DNA of 64,000 bases from Gammaproteobacteria bacterium (GCA_003164785.1 PLUE01000062.1:62001-126000), one strand, 5' to 3'; shown: positions 26,689 through 36,446, counted from the first letter of the stretch. The notes: generated from the letters alone by a model not told the origin. Program-made: numbers and translations.

Positions 26689-28061
26689 AAAAAGGAGGCA
26701 GAGCCTTGGAACAGCTTCTCGACGGCGTTGATGTGCCGCCGATCCGTCAGAAACAGGATCAGATGGTCATCGGGCTGCACGGTCGTGTCGTGGTGCGCAA
26801 TGATCACATCCTCGCCCCGAACCACCGCGCCCAGCGTCGTACCCTCCGGAAGAACGATGTCCTCGATCCGGCGACCGATGACCTTGGAGCTGTCCGCGTC
26901 TCCATGGACGACGACCTCGAGTGCTTCGGCCGCGCCACGCCGCAGAGAATGCACACGAACCACGTCCCCGCGCCGCACGTGCGCCAACAAGGAGCCGATG
27001 GTTACCGTCTGCGGCGATATCGCTACATCGATGGAGCCGCTTTCGATGAGCTCCGCATACGAGGGCTTGTTGATGAGCGCCATGACCTTGCGCGCCCCCA
27101 GCCGCTTGGCGAGCATGGCGGATAGGATGTTGGCCTCTTCGGAGTTGGTAAGCGCGGCAAACACGTCCGTGCTGTCGATGTTCTCCTCGAGCAGCAATTC
27201 TTCATCAGCCGCATCGCCGTGCAGCACGATCGTCTTGTTCAATTGTTCGGACACCCGACGAGCACGCTTGCTGTCGCGCTCGATGAGCTTGACCTGGTTC
27301 TTGTCCTCCAGTTCGCTCGCCAGCCGGAATCCGATGTTGCCGCCGCCGGCGATCACCACTCGGCGCGCCGGGCGCTCCTCGCGACGCAATTCCTTCATGA
27401 CGATGCGAATGTCATTGCGGGCCGCGAGGAAGAACACCTCGTCGCCGTCCTCGATGACGGTCGTGCCCTCCGGCTTGATGCTCTTTCCTGCGCGATAGAT
27501 CGCCGCAACGCGCGCGTCGGCTGAGGGAATATGCTCCCGCAGGGTCTTCAAGGCCTGGCCCACGAGCGGGCCGCCTTGAAGGGCACGGATGCCCACCAGT
27601 CGGACCCGTCCGTCCGCAAAATCAAGTACTTGCAGAGCCCCGGGATAGCGGATCAGGCGGGCGACGTACTCCGTGACCAGCTGCTCCGGACTGATCCAGA
27701 CGTCCACGGCCACGGCATTTTCGCCAAACAGCCTCTCGCGCTCCGTGTAATCCGAGGAGCGTACCCGGGCGATTTTTTTCGGCGTGCGGTACAGCGTCCA
27801 GGCGATCTGGCAAGCCAGCATGTTGACTTCGTCGCTGTTCGTGAGCGCGACCAGAATGTCGGTGCTGGCGATACCGGCGGCCTCCAGGATTCGTGGGCTG
27901 GACGCATTCCCATTCACGGTGCGTATATCGAGGCGGTCCTGCAGGTCGCGCAGAATCTCCTCATTCGAATCGATGACGGTCACGTCGTTCGCCTCTTCAC
28001 GCGAGAGGTGGTATGCCGCCGTGCGGCCGACCTGTCCGGCACCCAGAATGATGATTTTCAC
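26685..28061 (-). CDS. trkA: Trk system potassium transporter TrkA
   Basis: The 458-residue peripheral NAD-binding subunit gating TrkH. Two tandem RCK units each have a Rossmann domain (MKIIILGAGQVGRTAA at 1-16 and VVIAGGGNIGFRLA near residue 235) and a TrkA-C domain. The arrangement and length are standard. It is 12 bp downstream of uvrD and overlaps trkH. Confidence 0.97.
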   Translation of the reverse strand: MKIIILGAGQVGRTAAYHLSREEANDVTVIDSNEEILRDLQDRLDIRTVNGNASSPRILEAAGIASTDILVALTNSDEVNMLACQIAWTLYRTPKKIARVRSSDYTERERLFGENAVAVDVWISPEQLVTEYVARLIRYPGALQVLDFADGRVRLVGIRALQGGPLVGQALKTLREHIPSADARVAAIYRAGKSIKPEGTTVIEDGDEVFFLAARNDIRIVMKELRREERPARRVVIAGGGNIGFRLASELEDKNQVKLIERDSKRARRVSEQLNKTIVLHGDAADEELLLEENIDSTDVFAALTNSEEANILSAMLAKRLGARKVMALINKPSYAELIESGSIDVAISPQTVTIGSLLAHVRRGDVVRVHSLRRGAAEALEVVVHGDADSSKVIGRRIEDIVLPEGTTLGAVVRGEDVIIAHHDTTVQPDDHLILFLTDRRHINAVEKLFQGSASFL

Positions 28062-28073
28062 TGCGTGGTTACT

Positions 28074-30230
28074 CTACACGACCTCGAGATTTGCGTATGA
28101 GAGCATCAACCACTTCGTGCCCTGGCTTTCGAAATTCACCTGGATTCGAGCCTGCGGGCCGCTACCCTCGAAGTTGAGCACCACGCCATCGCCGAACTTT
28201 GCATGCCGCACCCGGCTTCCCATGCGCATGCCGTTCGGGGGCGTTTCTTCCAGGGTCCCGCTGCGTTTGACGAACACGGGGCGGGAAACCTGCAGTCGCG
28301 GCCGGATCTCCTCGATCAGTTCCATCGGCAGCTCGCTGATGAATCGAGACGGCTGACCATACTGGTCCACGCCGTAGAGACGGCGCTGCTCGGCATAGGT
28401 GATATACAGTTGCCGCATGGCGCGGGTGGCGCCGACGTAACATAGGCGCCGCTCCTCCTCCAGGCTGGCCAGGTCGGCGATGGAGCGCTGATGAGGGAAG
28501 AGGCCGTCTTCCATGCCCGCCAGAAACACGACGGGAAATTCCAGGCCCTTCGCCGTGTGCAAAGTCATCATCTGCACACAATCGGCGTAAGGGTCTGCCT
28601 GTCCCTCGCCGGATTCGAGCACCGCGTGCGCCAGAAAGGATTCGAGCGGCTGCATGTCGGTCTCACCCTCGGGCGAAAAGCCCTTCGCCGCACTGACGAG
28701 TTCGAGCAAGTTCTCCACGCGCCCTTCCCCACGCTCGCCGCGCTCCTTCTTGAAATGCTCGATCAGACCGCTCATCTGAATGACGTGGTCCACTTGTTCG
28801 TGCAGCTCCAGACCCGCGATTTCCACTCCCAATCGCTCGATCAGCTGCAGGAATGCCTGGAGGGCCTGGGCCGCGCGCTGGGGAAGGCCGCTTTGCACTG
28901 CGATGCTTGCAGCCATCCACAGGGATGTCCCGTTGGCGCGCCCCAGGTCGCGCAGGGTGTCCAATGTCTTGGCCCCGATGCCGCGCGTCGGCAAGTTGAC
29001 GATCCGTTCGAAGGAAGTATCGTCGGCCCGGCTCGCCACCAAGCGCAAATAGGCCAGCGCGTCCTTGATTTCGGCCCGCTCGAAGAAGCGCAATCCGCCA
29101 TAGACCCGGTACGGCATGCGAGCATTCAAGAATGCTTCTTCGAACACGCGCGACTGCGCATTGGAGCGATACAAGACGGCCACTTCGCGTCGAGCGCCGC
29201 CGCGATCGACCCACTCGCGAATACGGTTGACGACGAAGTCGGCCTCATCGCGCTCGTTGAAGGCGGCGTAGAGCTTCACCCGCTCGCCATCCTCTCCGCT
29301 GGTCCACAAATTCTTGCCGAGTCGACCCCCATTATTGGAGATCAGCGCGTTGGCAGCCTTCAAGATCGTGCCCGTGGAACGGTAGTTCTGTTCCAGCTTG
29401 TAGAGCACCGCCGCGGGGTAGTCGCGACGAAATTGATGCAGGTTCTCGACCCGGGCACCGCGCCATCGATAGATCGACTGATCGTCGTCCCCGACTGCAA
29501 ATGGCAGTCCTCCAGGCCCGGCAAGCAGCATCAGCCACTTGTACTGAATGGCGTTGGTGTCCTGAAACTCGTCGACCAACACATGCCGGAAGCGTGTCTG
29601 GTAATGCAGCAGCAGGGGCGGGTTGTCGCGCCACAGTTCATACGCGCGGAGCAGCAGTTCGGCAAAATCCACCACGCCGGCCCGCTGGCAGGCCTCTTCG
29701 TAGGCCTGGTAGATCTTGATCAGCTGCCGGCGCGTCGGATCACCGTCATCCTTGAGGTGCTTCGCCCGCAGGCCCTCGTCCTTTTGCGCGTTGATGAACC
29801 ACTGGATCTCGCGAGGCACCCAGCGAGCCTCGTCGAGATCGAGCGCTTTGAGGATTTTCCGCAGCAGGCGCGCCTGATCCTCGGAATCCAAAATCTGAAA
29901 ACTCTGGGGAAGCCCCGCCTCGCGCCAATGCAGTCTGAGCAAACGGTGAGTCAGGCCGTGGAAGGTGCCGATCCACATGCCGCCGCCGGGTATCCCGAGC
30001 AAGGTTTCGATGCGGCCGCGCATTTCGGCGGCAGCCTTGTTGGTAAACGTGACGGCGAGGATGCTGTTGGGAGAGGCTCCCTCGACCTGAATGAGCCAGG
30101 CGACACGATGAACCAGCACCCGCGTTTTGCCGCTGCCGGCGCCGGCCAGCACCAAGGCGGCGCCGAGCGGCGAGCCCACGGCGTCGCGTTGCGCGTCGTT
30201 CAAGCCGTCGAGAAGATGAGATACGTCCAT
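28074..30230 (-). CDS. uvrD: DNA helicase II, UvrD
   Basis: A 718-residue superfamily 1 helicase for nucleotide excision and mismatch repair. Motifs in order are the Q-motif region LNDAQRDAV, Walker A LAGAGSGKTRVL (about 29-40), VTFTNKAAAEMRGR, the DEFQDTN Walker B, VGDDDQSIYRWRGA, LEQNYRSTGTIL, the MTLHTAKGLEFPVVFL segment and GATRAMRQLYITYAEQR. A Tudor-like C-terminal segment (HAKFGDGVVLNFEGSG) is present. All motifs look intact. Confidence 0.97.
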   Translation of the reverse strand: MDVSHLLDGLNDAQRDAVGSPLGAALVLAGAGSGKTRVLVHRVAWLIQVEGASPNSILAVTFTNKAAAEMRGRIETLLGIPGGGMWIGTFHGLTHRLLRLHWREAGLPQSFQILDSEDQARLLRKILKALDLDEARWVPREIQWFINAQKDEGLRAKHLKDDGDPTRRQLIKIYQAYEEACQRAGVVDFAELLLRAYELWRDNPPLLLHYQTRFRHVLVDEFQDTNAIQYKWLMLLAGPGGLPFAVGDDDQSIYRWRGARVENLHQFRRDYPAAVLYKLEQNYRSTGTILKAANALISNNGGRLGKNLWTSGEDGERVKLYAAFNERDEADFVVNRIREWVDRGGARREVAVLYRSNAQSRVFEEAFLNARMPYRVYGGLRFFERAEIKDALAYLRLVASRADDTSFERIVNLPTRGIGAKTLDTLRDLGRANGTSLWMAASIAVQSGLPQRAAQALQAFLQLIERLGVEIAGLELHEQVDHVIQMSGLIEHFKKERGERGEGRVENLLELVSAAKGFSPEGETDMQPLESFLAHAVLESGEGQADPYADCVQMMTLHTAKGLEFPVVFLAGMEDGLFPHQRSIADLASLEEERRLCYVGATRAMRQLYITYAEQRRLYGVDQYGQPSRFISELPMELIEEIRPRLQVSRPVFVKRSGTLEETPPNGMRMGSRVRHAKFGDGVVLNFEGSGPQARIQVNFESQGTKWLMLSYANLEVV

Positions 30231-30286
30231 AAGGGCGCGGATTGTACTGCACCTGAGGCGCCGTAACGGAGCGTTGCGCGCATCTG

Positions 30287-31342
30287 CTAAATGGACGTTG
30301 GGCGGGTTTCCTCGGCGAATTCAGCGAGCGCCAGCACGAGGCATAAAACTACGGGACCCGCGATCACACCAATGGCGCCGAAGGCGGGGATGCCGCCCAA
30401 AACACCGGCGAACACCGCCAATGCGGAGATTTTGGCCCTTCCGGAAATCAACATCGGGCGCAGCACGTTGTCGAGGCCGCCCAGCATCAGTCCCCATGCC
30501 AGCATGAAGATGGCGAAGCCCCAGCGGCCATCGAAAAACAGCCAAATCACCGCCGGTACCCAGACGAAAGCGGCGCCGCCGATGGGAAGCATGGACAGAA
30601 GCGCCGCCAGTACCCCGAATACCACCGGCGAGGGCAGGCTGGCGATGGCGAATCCGACGCCGATCAACAGTCCTTGGGCCAATGCAGTGACGCTGGTGCC
30701 GTAGACGATGGCACGCGTCAGGTTGCCCAATTGCTCGAACAAGCGACTCTTGCGCGTCTCGTCCAAAGGGATGAACTGGCTGGCCCGCGCGATCATGACG
30801 TCGCCATCACGCAGAAAAAAGAACAGCAGAAACAACATGATCGCGAAGCTGAACATCGAGTCCAGCGCCCCCAGGAAGAAGGAGCCGCCGAAGCCCGCCG
30901 CGCGCTGCAACACTTCCTGGGTTCCGGAGACGAGCCAACCCTGCACCTGGGTGGCGGAGATGCCCGCATTCGATTGCAGCCAGTCGTTTGCCCGGGCGAT
31001 CCAGGGGAATTGCTCGAGATCCGAAAATGTCTTGATGTCCCATTGTCTCGCCGCCCTTTGCAGCTTCTGCAGCAGGGCCGAGATCTGCGACACGAAGTCG
31101 ATGGATAAGGCGCTCATGGGCAGCAGGATGACGATGGGCGCAAGAAGCGTCAGTACGCCCGCCGCCCCGCCCTTGCCCCGCAAGTGCCGGCGCCAGCGCA
31201 CGTTCAAGGGGAACAGCAGGAACGCCAGGAATGCCGCCCAGGTCAGGGCGCCGAAGAACGGTTCGAAGATGAGCACCAGCGCGTAACCGAGAATGGCCGC
31301 GAGGACGAGCGCGAATACTCGCGGATAAAAGTTCGATTTCAC
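30287..31342 (-). CDS. AI-2E family transporter
   Basis: A 351-residue inner-membrane protein with about eight helices. Family features are the LNVRWRRHLRGKGGAAGVLTLLAP type region and the C-terminal GVLGGIPAFGAIGVIAGPVVLCLVLAL. Members export autoinducer-2 in E. coli or other solutes or act as Na+/H+ antiporters; the substrate here is unknown. It sits between ctaB and uvrD and seems unrelated to either. Confidence 0.88.
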   Translation of the reverse strand: MKSNFYPRVFALVLAAILGYALVLIFEPFFGALTWAAFLAFLLFPLNVRWRRHLRGKGGAAGVLTLLAPIVILLPMSALSIDFVSQISALLQKLQRAARQWDIKTFSDLEQFPWIARANDWLQSNAGISATQVQGWLVSGTQEVLQRAAGFGGSFFLGALDSMFSFAIMLFLLFFFLRDGDVMIARASQFIPLDETRKSRLFEQLGNLTRAIVYGTSVTALAQGLLIGVGFAIASLPSPVVFGVLAALLSMLPIGGAAFVWVPAVIWLFFDGRWGFAIFMLAWGLMLGGLDNVLRPMLISGRAKISALAVFAGVLGGIPAFGAIGVIAGPVVLCLVLALAEFAEETRPTSI

Positions 31343-31352
31343 CTGTATGTCG

Positions 31353-32264
31353 CTAAAGGCTGATCCTCAAATAGTGATCGACGATCAGCGCGGCGAACAG
31401 CAGCATGAGGTAGTTGATCGAGAATCTGAAGGTGCGCATGGGCAAATCGGGCTTCACGGCGCGATGCAAGGCAAGCACGAAGTAGAGGAACCGGGCATTG
31501 AGACCGACGGCCGCGATCAAGTAGATCAGTCCGCTCATTCCCGTCAAAACCGGCAGCAGCGTGCTCAACACCAGCAGGATTGTGTACAGCACGATTTGCA
31601 GCCGTGTGTACGGGATCCCGTGGGTCACGGGCAGCATCGGTATGCCGACCTTGGCGTAGTCGTCGCGACGCGCAATGGCCAGGGCCCAAAAATGCGGTGG
31701 TGTCCACGTGAAAATGATGAGAAAGAGCAGCAACGCGTGCGGGTCGATCGTGTGGGTCACCGCCGCCCAGCCGAGCACTGGTGGAGCGGCCCCGGCGGCG
31801 CCGCCGATCACGATGTTCTGCGGCGTGGCGCGCTTCAACCACATCGTATAGACGATCGCGTAGCCGATCAGCGAGCAGAAGGTCAACATGGCCGTGAGCC
31901 CGCCCACCGTCGGCCACAGCACCAGCATCGAGCCCAAACCCAGCAGACTCGCGAATATCACGGCCTGTCGTTTCAACAGGTGACCGGTCGGCAGCGGTCT
32001 GCGGCGGGTTCGTGCCATCTGCTCGTCGATGCGCCGGTCGACCACATGATTGAAGGCGGCCGCCGAACCGGATGCCATGGCGATGCCGAGGGTGCCGAAA
32101 ATCAGCGCCGGCAGGGGAACCATCCCCGGCGACGCGAGCACCATGCCGACGATGGCCGTGAACACGATCAACAGGCTCACCTTCGGTTTCGTGAGTTCCA
32201 TGAAGTCCCGCCAGCGGCTGATGCTGTGGGCGGCGAGCGGGGGATTATTCGGTGCGGTCTCCAC
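31353..32264 (-). CDS. ctaB: Heme o synthase (protoheme IX farnesyltransferase)
   Basis: A UbiA-superfamily enzyme that farnesylates heme b to heme o for cytochrome oxidase. The 303-residue protein begins DFMELTKPKVSLLIVFTAIVGM, with the prenyl-diphosphate Asp motif NHVVDRRIDEQMARTRRRPLP and the second Asp-rich site near DDYAKVGIPML. The GTG at 32264, overlapping the ctaA 3' end by 20 bp, is chosen because the earlier in-frame codons lie inside ctaA and lack family character. Confidence 0.95.
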   Translation of the reverse strand: METAPNNPPLAAHSISRWRDFMELTKPKVSLLIVFTAIVGMVLASPGMVPLPALIFGTLGIAMASGSAAAFNHVVDRRIDEQMARTRRRPLPTGHLLKRQAVIFASLLGLGSMLVLWPTVGGLTAMLTFCSLIGYAIVYTMWLKRATPQNIVIGGAAGAAPPVLGWAAVTHTIDPHALLLFLIIFTWTPPHFWALAIARRDDYAKVGIPMLPVTHGIPYTRLQIVLYTILLVLSTLLPVLTGMSGLIYLIAAVGLNARFLYFVLALHRAVKPDLPMRTFRFSINYLMLLFAALIVDHYLRISL

Positions 32265-33246
32265 GTCGCAAGGGTACCACGCCGATCGGGGGCGCCGGCC
32301 ACAGCGCCCGTAGCAGCCACACCATGCTGACCACCACGAGCGCCGCACCGGCGTTGTGCATGGTGGCAACTGGCAGCGGGACCCCGAAATGCACCGTTGC
32401 GATGCCGATCGAAATCTGCAATACCACGGCGGCGGCCACCAGCAGGCCGGCCCGAACCAGGCGCAAGTCTTGAGCCCGCGCTGCCGTCATCAATCCGAGC
32501 GTGATGAGCACGCACCCGGTCACCACGGCGCCCAAGCGGTGCGTCACGTGGATGGCCACCCGCGCGCCATTGGCGAGCACCCCGCCCTCATAATCGATGG
32601 CGAGGCCGCGCCACAGCACGAAAGCGTCCCGAAAATCCATCGACGGCCACCAAGACCGCTGGCAGGTCGGGAAATCCGGGCAGGCGACCGCGGCGTAGTT
32701 GGTGCTGGTCCAGCCGCCGAGAAAGATTTGTAGACATAAGACGGCAAAAGCGGCCACGGCAAACGCCCTCAACCCGACCTCGGATGCGGTTGGGTCGCGG
32801 CGCTGCGGCACGATCGACAGCCAACATAGCAGGCTCAGCGTGGTCAAGCCGCCGAACAAATGCGCCGTCACGATCAAGGGCTTGAGCAACAAGGTCACGG
32901 TGAGCGCGCCCAAGGCGCCCTGCAGACAGACGACCAGAAACAACAGGGCGACCGGTATCACGGGTTGTTTGGGGTCCCTGCGGCGCAGCGTCGCCCATAC
33001 CAGCAGCGTGAGGATCATGACGCCGAGGGTCGTCGCGACATACCGGTGGAGCATCTCGTGCCAGGCTTTTCCCGCCGGATGCCCGGTTTGCGGGTAGATA
33101 TGCCCGTAGCATCCCGGCCAATCGGGACATCCCAAACCGGCGTTCGTCAGGCGCACCCAGGCTCCCAGGACCACCACACCAAACGCCAGGATCGCACCAA
33201 ACAGCGCCAGACGACGGAACCACATGAGCCATTTCTCTGAATCCAT
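32245..33246 (-). CDS. ctaA: Heme A synthase, COX15/CtaA family
   Basis: A 333-residue membrane enzyme that oxidises heme o to heme a. It shows the two-half structure with LGAWVRLTNAGLGCPDWPGCYG near the N-terminus, KAWHEMLHRYVATTLG with heme-ligand His residues, and the second-half pair ATHVTHRLGAVVTG-like (AIHVTHRLGAVV) and TMHNAGAALVV. It follows the SCO-like gene by one base and overlaps ctaB. Confidence 0.95.
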   Translation of the reverse strand: MDSEKWLMWFRRLALFGAILAFGVVVLGAWVRLTNAGLGCPDWPGCYGHIYPQTGHPAGKAWHEMLHRYVATTLGVMILTLLVWATLRRRDPKQPVIPVALLFLVVCLQGALGALTVTLLLKPLIVTAHLFGGLTTLSLLCWLSIVPQRRDPTASEVGLRAFAVAAFAVLCLQIFLGGWTSTNYAAVACPDFPTCQRSWWPSMDFRDAFVLWRGLAIDYEGGVLANGARVAIHVTHRLGAVVTGCVLITLGLMTAARAQDLRLVRAGLLVAAAVVLQISIGIATVHFGVPLPVATMHNAGAALVVVSMVWLLRALWPAPPIGVVPLRRGDRTE

Positions 33247-33247
33247 G

Positions 33248-33907
33248 TCAGCCCACCTGAGATAGGCCGAGGAGACGCTTCAAGTCCTCGAGCATGCCCT
33301 TGGGCTTTGCGTCAGGCGCATACGACATCATGAGATTTCCAAGCGGGTCGATGATATAGATGCGATCCGCCGTCATCGGGCTGATGCCATCGAAGGATGG
33401 CAGGAGCGCCAGCAACGGATGCGCCTCCGGCGTAACCAGAACCGTGATGAGGTCCGGGTGCTCGTGCGCGAGATAGGGCCAGTCGCAGCACTGGCCGTCG
33501 GCGAGGAACACCCGCTGCACGCGATCCATGTCGCGATTCAAGGCGATTCGAACCTGCCTCATGTTGTATAGATCCGCGCGGCAGCGCGCGCTGCAACTCC
33601 CGCCACCCCAATACAGTAGTGTCCACTTGCCCTTGAGAAAGTCAGGCTTCGTGAGGCTGCCCACGACCTTGGGCAGTACGGTGTTCTCGCCAGCCCTGGC
33701 CGCATCGTGCGCCAACGGCAACGACAAGTCGGGTAATGGGCGGGCAGGACTGACGAGGTCGCCGCGATTGACTCGGTGTCGCGGCCTCCAGCCGCCCGAC
33801 CCGTAGTACAAAAGGAACGAGACCGCGAGCGGCGCGAAAAAGAACAGGGCCAACCCGATCAATAGGCGGCGTTGGCGACGCTGATGGGCCGAGACGGGTT
33901 CAGTCAT
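33248..33907 (-). CDS. SCO1/SenC-like copper chaperone of cytochrome oxidase
   Basis: A 219-residue protein with one N-terminal transmembrane helix (about 15-35) and a thioredoxin-like periplasmic domain. The copper-binding CxxxC motif is in GGGSCSARCRADLYN (about residues 102-116); a separate QCCDW pair follows. A conserved His is expected late in the fold; candidates are in the AHEHPDLIT segment. It lies between surf1 and ctaA in the oxidase cluster, which supports a role in loading the CuA site. It overlaps surf1 by four bases. Closely related proteins are often labelled only as hypothetical. Confidence 0.8.
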   Translation of the reverse strand: MTEPVSAHQRRQRRLLIGLALFFFAPLAVSFLLYYGSGGWRPRHRVNRGDLVSPARPLPDLSLPLAHDAARAGENTVLPKVVGSLTKPDFLKGKWTLLYWGGGSCSARCRADLYNMRQVRIALNRDMDRVQRVFLADGQCCDWPYLAHEHPDLITVLVTPEAHPLLALLPSFDGISPMTADRIYIIDPLGNLMMSYAPDAKPKGMLEDLKRLLGLSQVG

Positions 33908-34644
33908 GCCTTCATCTTCCTATCGGTAACTCGGCGTAGATTCGTGACGCCATAAATAATGACCAAGGCGAGCGCCAAGCCGAACCATTGCACGGCATAG
34001 GCAATGTTGCGCATCGGCGGAAATCCGGGCGGCTGCCATTGCCGGACGTAACCGTCCGCCTGATCGGCATCCAACTGGACCAGATCCGTCGCGGCGGTCC
34101 AGGCGGTTTCCGGCAGCAATTCCGCGATCTCCGCGCGGCTCGGAAAATTCGCCACCACCGGATAGGGGGGATGCAGAACCGCGCGGGCCCCCAGCTGAAT
34201 CCCGGGGGTCGGCATGTGATCGGCGCGCCCGCGGACGCGGCGCATGGTGTCGGCAACCCCGATGGCGGGCAATTCGGCCCGACTTGCGCCCACCGGCACC
34301 CAGCCCCGATTCACGAGCAGCCAACCACCGCCTTTCAGCGCAAACGGCGTGATGACGAAGTAGCCCGCGTGACCATTCGCATCCGTCATGTTGTCGATCA
34401 AGACTTGCCGGGATTGATCGTACGATCCTTCGGCTTCGACGTGTTGATAGCGTGGCAGCGGCGGCGTCCAAAGGTCGATCGGGCGCGTCGCGTCGGCACC
34501 CCGGTCGAATTCGTCGAACAGAGCCTGCCTCTCGTCGGCGCGCCGGAGTTGCCAACGCCCCAGCGAGACGAGGATGCCGAGCATCACGATGGTCAATGCC
34601 GTCGTGAATGGGCGCGGGGTGAAGATGCGGGAACCCAATTTCAT
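33904..34644 (-). CDS. SURF1 family cytochrome oxidase assembly protein
   Basis: A 246-residue protein with N- and C-terminal transmembrane helices (about 12-30 and 222-240) flanking a periplasmic domain. Family segments are LGRWQLRRADERQAL, GYFVITPFALKGGGWLLVNRGWVP and the C-terminal NIAYAVQWFGLALALVIIY. SURF1 binds heme a and supports its delivery to subunit I. The ATG at 34644 is chosen because upstream in-frame residues overlap the divergent DUF2909 gene. Confidence 0.93.
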   Translation of the reverse strand: MKLGSRIFTPRPFTTALTIVMLGILVSLGRWQLRRADERQALFDEFDRGADATRPIDLWTPPLPRYQHVEAEGSYDQSRQVLIDNMTDANGHAGYFVITPFALKGGGWLLVNRGWVPVGASRAELPAIGVADTMRRVRGRADHMPTPGIQLGARAVLHPPYPVVANFPSRAEIAELLPETAWTAATDLVQLDADQADGYVRQWQPPGFPPMRNIAYAVQWFGLALALVIIYGVTNLRRVTDRKMKA

Positions 34645-34686
34645 TGTCGCGATATACTGCTTGCCCCCCTCACATACCGGGCGGCC

Positions 34687-34899
34687 GTGGAATTTAAATA
34701 CCTCGTTATCGTGGTCCTGCTGCTGATCTTGATAAGCCTGGGCAAGGCTCTGTTCCACCTGTCGAGCAGCAAGCCTGCGGACAGCGGCAAGATGGTCAAA
34801 GCGCTGACCTGGCGGATCGCGCTGTCGGTCTTTTTATTCGTGTTGCTGATCGTCGCCTACACCCAGGGGTGGATCGCTCCGCAGCAGCACGTGCATTGA
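34687..34899 (+). CDS. Twin transmembrane protein, DUF2909 family
   Basis: A 70-residue protein consisting of two hydrophobic helices (about 4-20 and 40-62) joined by a polar loop (LSSSKPADSGKMVKALTWR). DUF2909 genes are found within cytochrome c oxidase clusters of many Proteobacteria, usually opposite in direction, as here between surf1 and ctaE. Function unknown; an assembly or stability role is an inference from context. The start is GTG at 34687, in the reading frame that gives the usual MEFKYLVIVVLL opening. Confidence 0.82.
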   Translation: MEFKYLVIVVLLLILISLGKALFHLSSSKPADSGKMVKALTWRIALSVFLFVLLIVAYTQGWIAPQQHVH

Positions 34900-34905
34900 C
34901 CCGAA

Positions 34906-34934
34906 GGCCCGTCGTCCCACAGGACGAGCGGGCC
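34906..34934. terminator. Hairpin between DUF2909 and ctaE
   Basis: Near-perfect GC-rich inverted repeat: 34906-34917 pairs with 34922-34934 with one bulged base and a four-base loop (CACA). It lies 6 bp after the DUF2909 stop and 14 bp after the ctaE stop on the other strand, a position suited to terminate both. A T-run is not obvious. Confidence 0.45.
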
Positions 34935-34948
34935 ACCGACATCTGCGG

Positions 34949-35836
34949 TTACAGCCAGTAGACGAAGATGAACAGCCCCAGCCATACCACGTCGACGAAG
35001 TGCCAATACCAAGCCACGGCCTCGAATGCAAAATGACGCTGCGGCGTGAATTGGCCCTTCATGACCCGAAACCAGATGACCGTCAGCATGATGGCGCCCA
35101 AGGTCACATGGAAACCGTGAAATCCGGTCAGCAGGAAGAACGTCGAGCCGTAAATGCCGGTGCCGAGCTGCAGCCCGAGCTCTGTGTATGCCTCGTGATA
35201 TTCCTTGGCCTGCAGGAACACGAAGGTAAAGCCCAGGAGGAACGTCAGCGCCAGGAAGATCTTCAGACGCGCGCGATGACCAGCGATCAACGCGTGGTGA
35301 GCGATGGTTACCGTGATGCTGCTGGTGAGCAGAATGGCGGTATTGACCGCCGGCAGGCCGATCGGCGAAACGACTTCGAAGGTACCATCGGCGCGGGGCC
35401 CGAGCGTGGATGGGCCGTTGGTCGGCCAGGAGCCGCCGTAATCCTTCCACAACAAGAGGTTGTTGAAGATTTTTACGCCGTGACCGGACAGCCAGGGAAC
35501 GGCCAGTTCGCGCGCATAGAACAGGGCGCCGAAGAACGCCGCAAAGAACATGACCTCCGAGAATATGAACCACATCATGCCCATGCGGAACGAACGGTCG
35601 ACCGCCATGTTGTACATGCCGTGCTCGTTCTCGCTGATGACGGTACCGAACCAGAAAATGAACATCAGGACCAGCATGACGAAGCCCGGCACCAAGGACC
35701 AGGCCGGGAGCCAGTTATTGAGGGTCGAAGCCGCCCCCAACATGAGCACGAACAGGGACACCGAGCCGTAGATCGGCCAGGGGCTGCTGTGGGGAACGTA
35801 GTAGGTGTCTGCTTCCGGAGCGTGCGCTTGCGCCAT
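34949..35836 (-). CDS. ctaE: Cytochrome c oxidase subunit III
   Basis: A 295-residue seven-helix subunit of the aa3-type oxidase. Family segments are HSSPWPIYGSVSLF, the FGTVISENEHGMYN loop, MMWFIFSEVMFFAAFFGALFY with conserved Glu, GFHGFHVTLGAIML and WYWHFVDVVWLGLFIFVYWL at the C-terminus. It follows ctaG after 61 bp on the same strand. Confidence 0.96.
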   Translation of the reverse strand: MAQAHAPEADTYYVPHSSPWPIYGSVSLFVLMLGAASTLNNWLPAWSLVPGFVMLVLMFIFWFGTVISENEHGMYNMAVDRSFRMGMMWFIFSEVMFFAAFFGALFYARELAVPWLSGHGVKIFNNLLLWKDYGGSWPTNGPSTLGPRADGTFEVVSPIGLPAVNTAILLTSSITVTIAHHALIAGHRARLKIFLALTFLLGFTFVFLQAKEYHEAYTELGLQLGTGIYGSTFFLLTGFHGFHVTLGAIMLTVIWFRVMKGQFTPQRHFAFEAVAWYWHFVDVVWLGLFIFVYWL

Positions 35837-35897
35837 GATTGAAGTCCCAAAGTCGATAAAAAGAGCCGATGATTAAACCAGTTTAGCCGTTTGACAC

Positions 35898-36446
35898 TCA
35901 ACGTGCTGCGGATTGAGTCGTATCGTAGAACGTGTATGCCAGCGTGATTTTATCCACATCCGGCGGCAAACCGGGGTCCACGATGAAACGGACCGGCATG
36001 TCACGCCCCTCGGCGACACCGAAGTGCTGGGGAGTGAAGCAAAAACATTCGGTCTTGTGAAAGTACTTGGCGGCGTAACTTGGCGAGATACTGGGGACTG
36101 CCTGCGCCACCGACGATTGCTGCGTCAAGTTTTTGGCGTAAAACTGGGTGTCGTACAATTTTCCCGGATGGATGCGCATCGATGCCGCTTTCGGCCTGAA
36201 TTCGTAGCTACCCACCGATGCCGGATCGGCCACGAACTCGATGGTTATCTCGCGGTTCGGGTCGACGGCCTCCTGCGCCGACGATTTTCCCGACTTGGCT
36301 TCCGCATTGCCGACTCCCGCGACGCGGCAGAACACGTCGTACAAGGGCACCAACGCCCAGCCGAACGCAAAACTGCCGGCGGTCATGATGACGAGGCCCC
36401 GGATCAAGCTTCGGTTGGCCTTCTTGCGCTGCTCGCCGGGCTCCAT
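35898..36446 (-). CDS. ctaG: Cytochrome c oxidase assembly protein CtaG (Cox11)
   Basis: A 182-residue protein, anchored by one N-terminal helix (about 18-38), that inserts copper into the CuB site of subunit I. The Cox11 signatures are [14 protein letters not shown], the FYAKNLT segment and the CuB-donor motif [10 protein letters not shown]. The ATG at 36446 overlaps the stop of the upstream 52-codon gene (TGATG). Confidence 0.95.
   Translation of the reverse strand: MEPGEQRKKANRSLIRGLVIMTAGSFAFGWALVPLYDVFCRVAGVGNAEAKSGKSSAQEAVDPNREITIEFVADPASVGSYEFRPKAASMRIHPGKLYDTQFYAKNLTQQSSVAQAVPSISPSYAAKYFHKTECFCFTPQHFGVAEGRDMPVRFIVDPGLPPDVDKITLAYTFYDTTQSAAR

Noticed and set aside
28491..30266. A 591-codon open frame opposite uvrD.
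   Set aside because: It is an antisense shadow in a high-GC gene; uvrD has every helicase motif.
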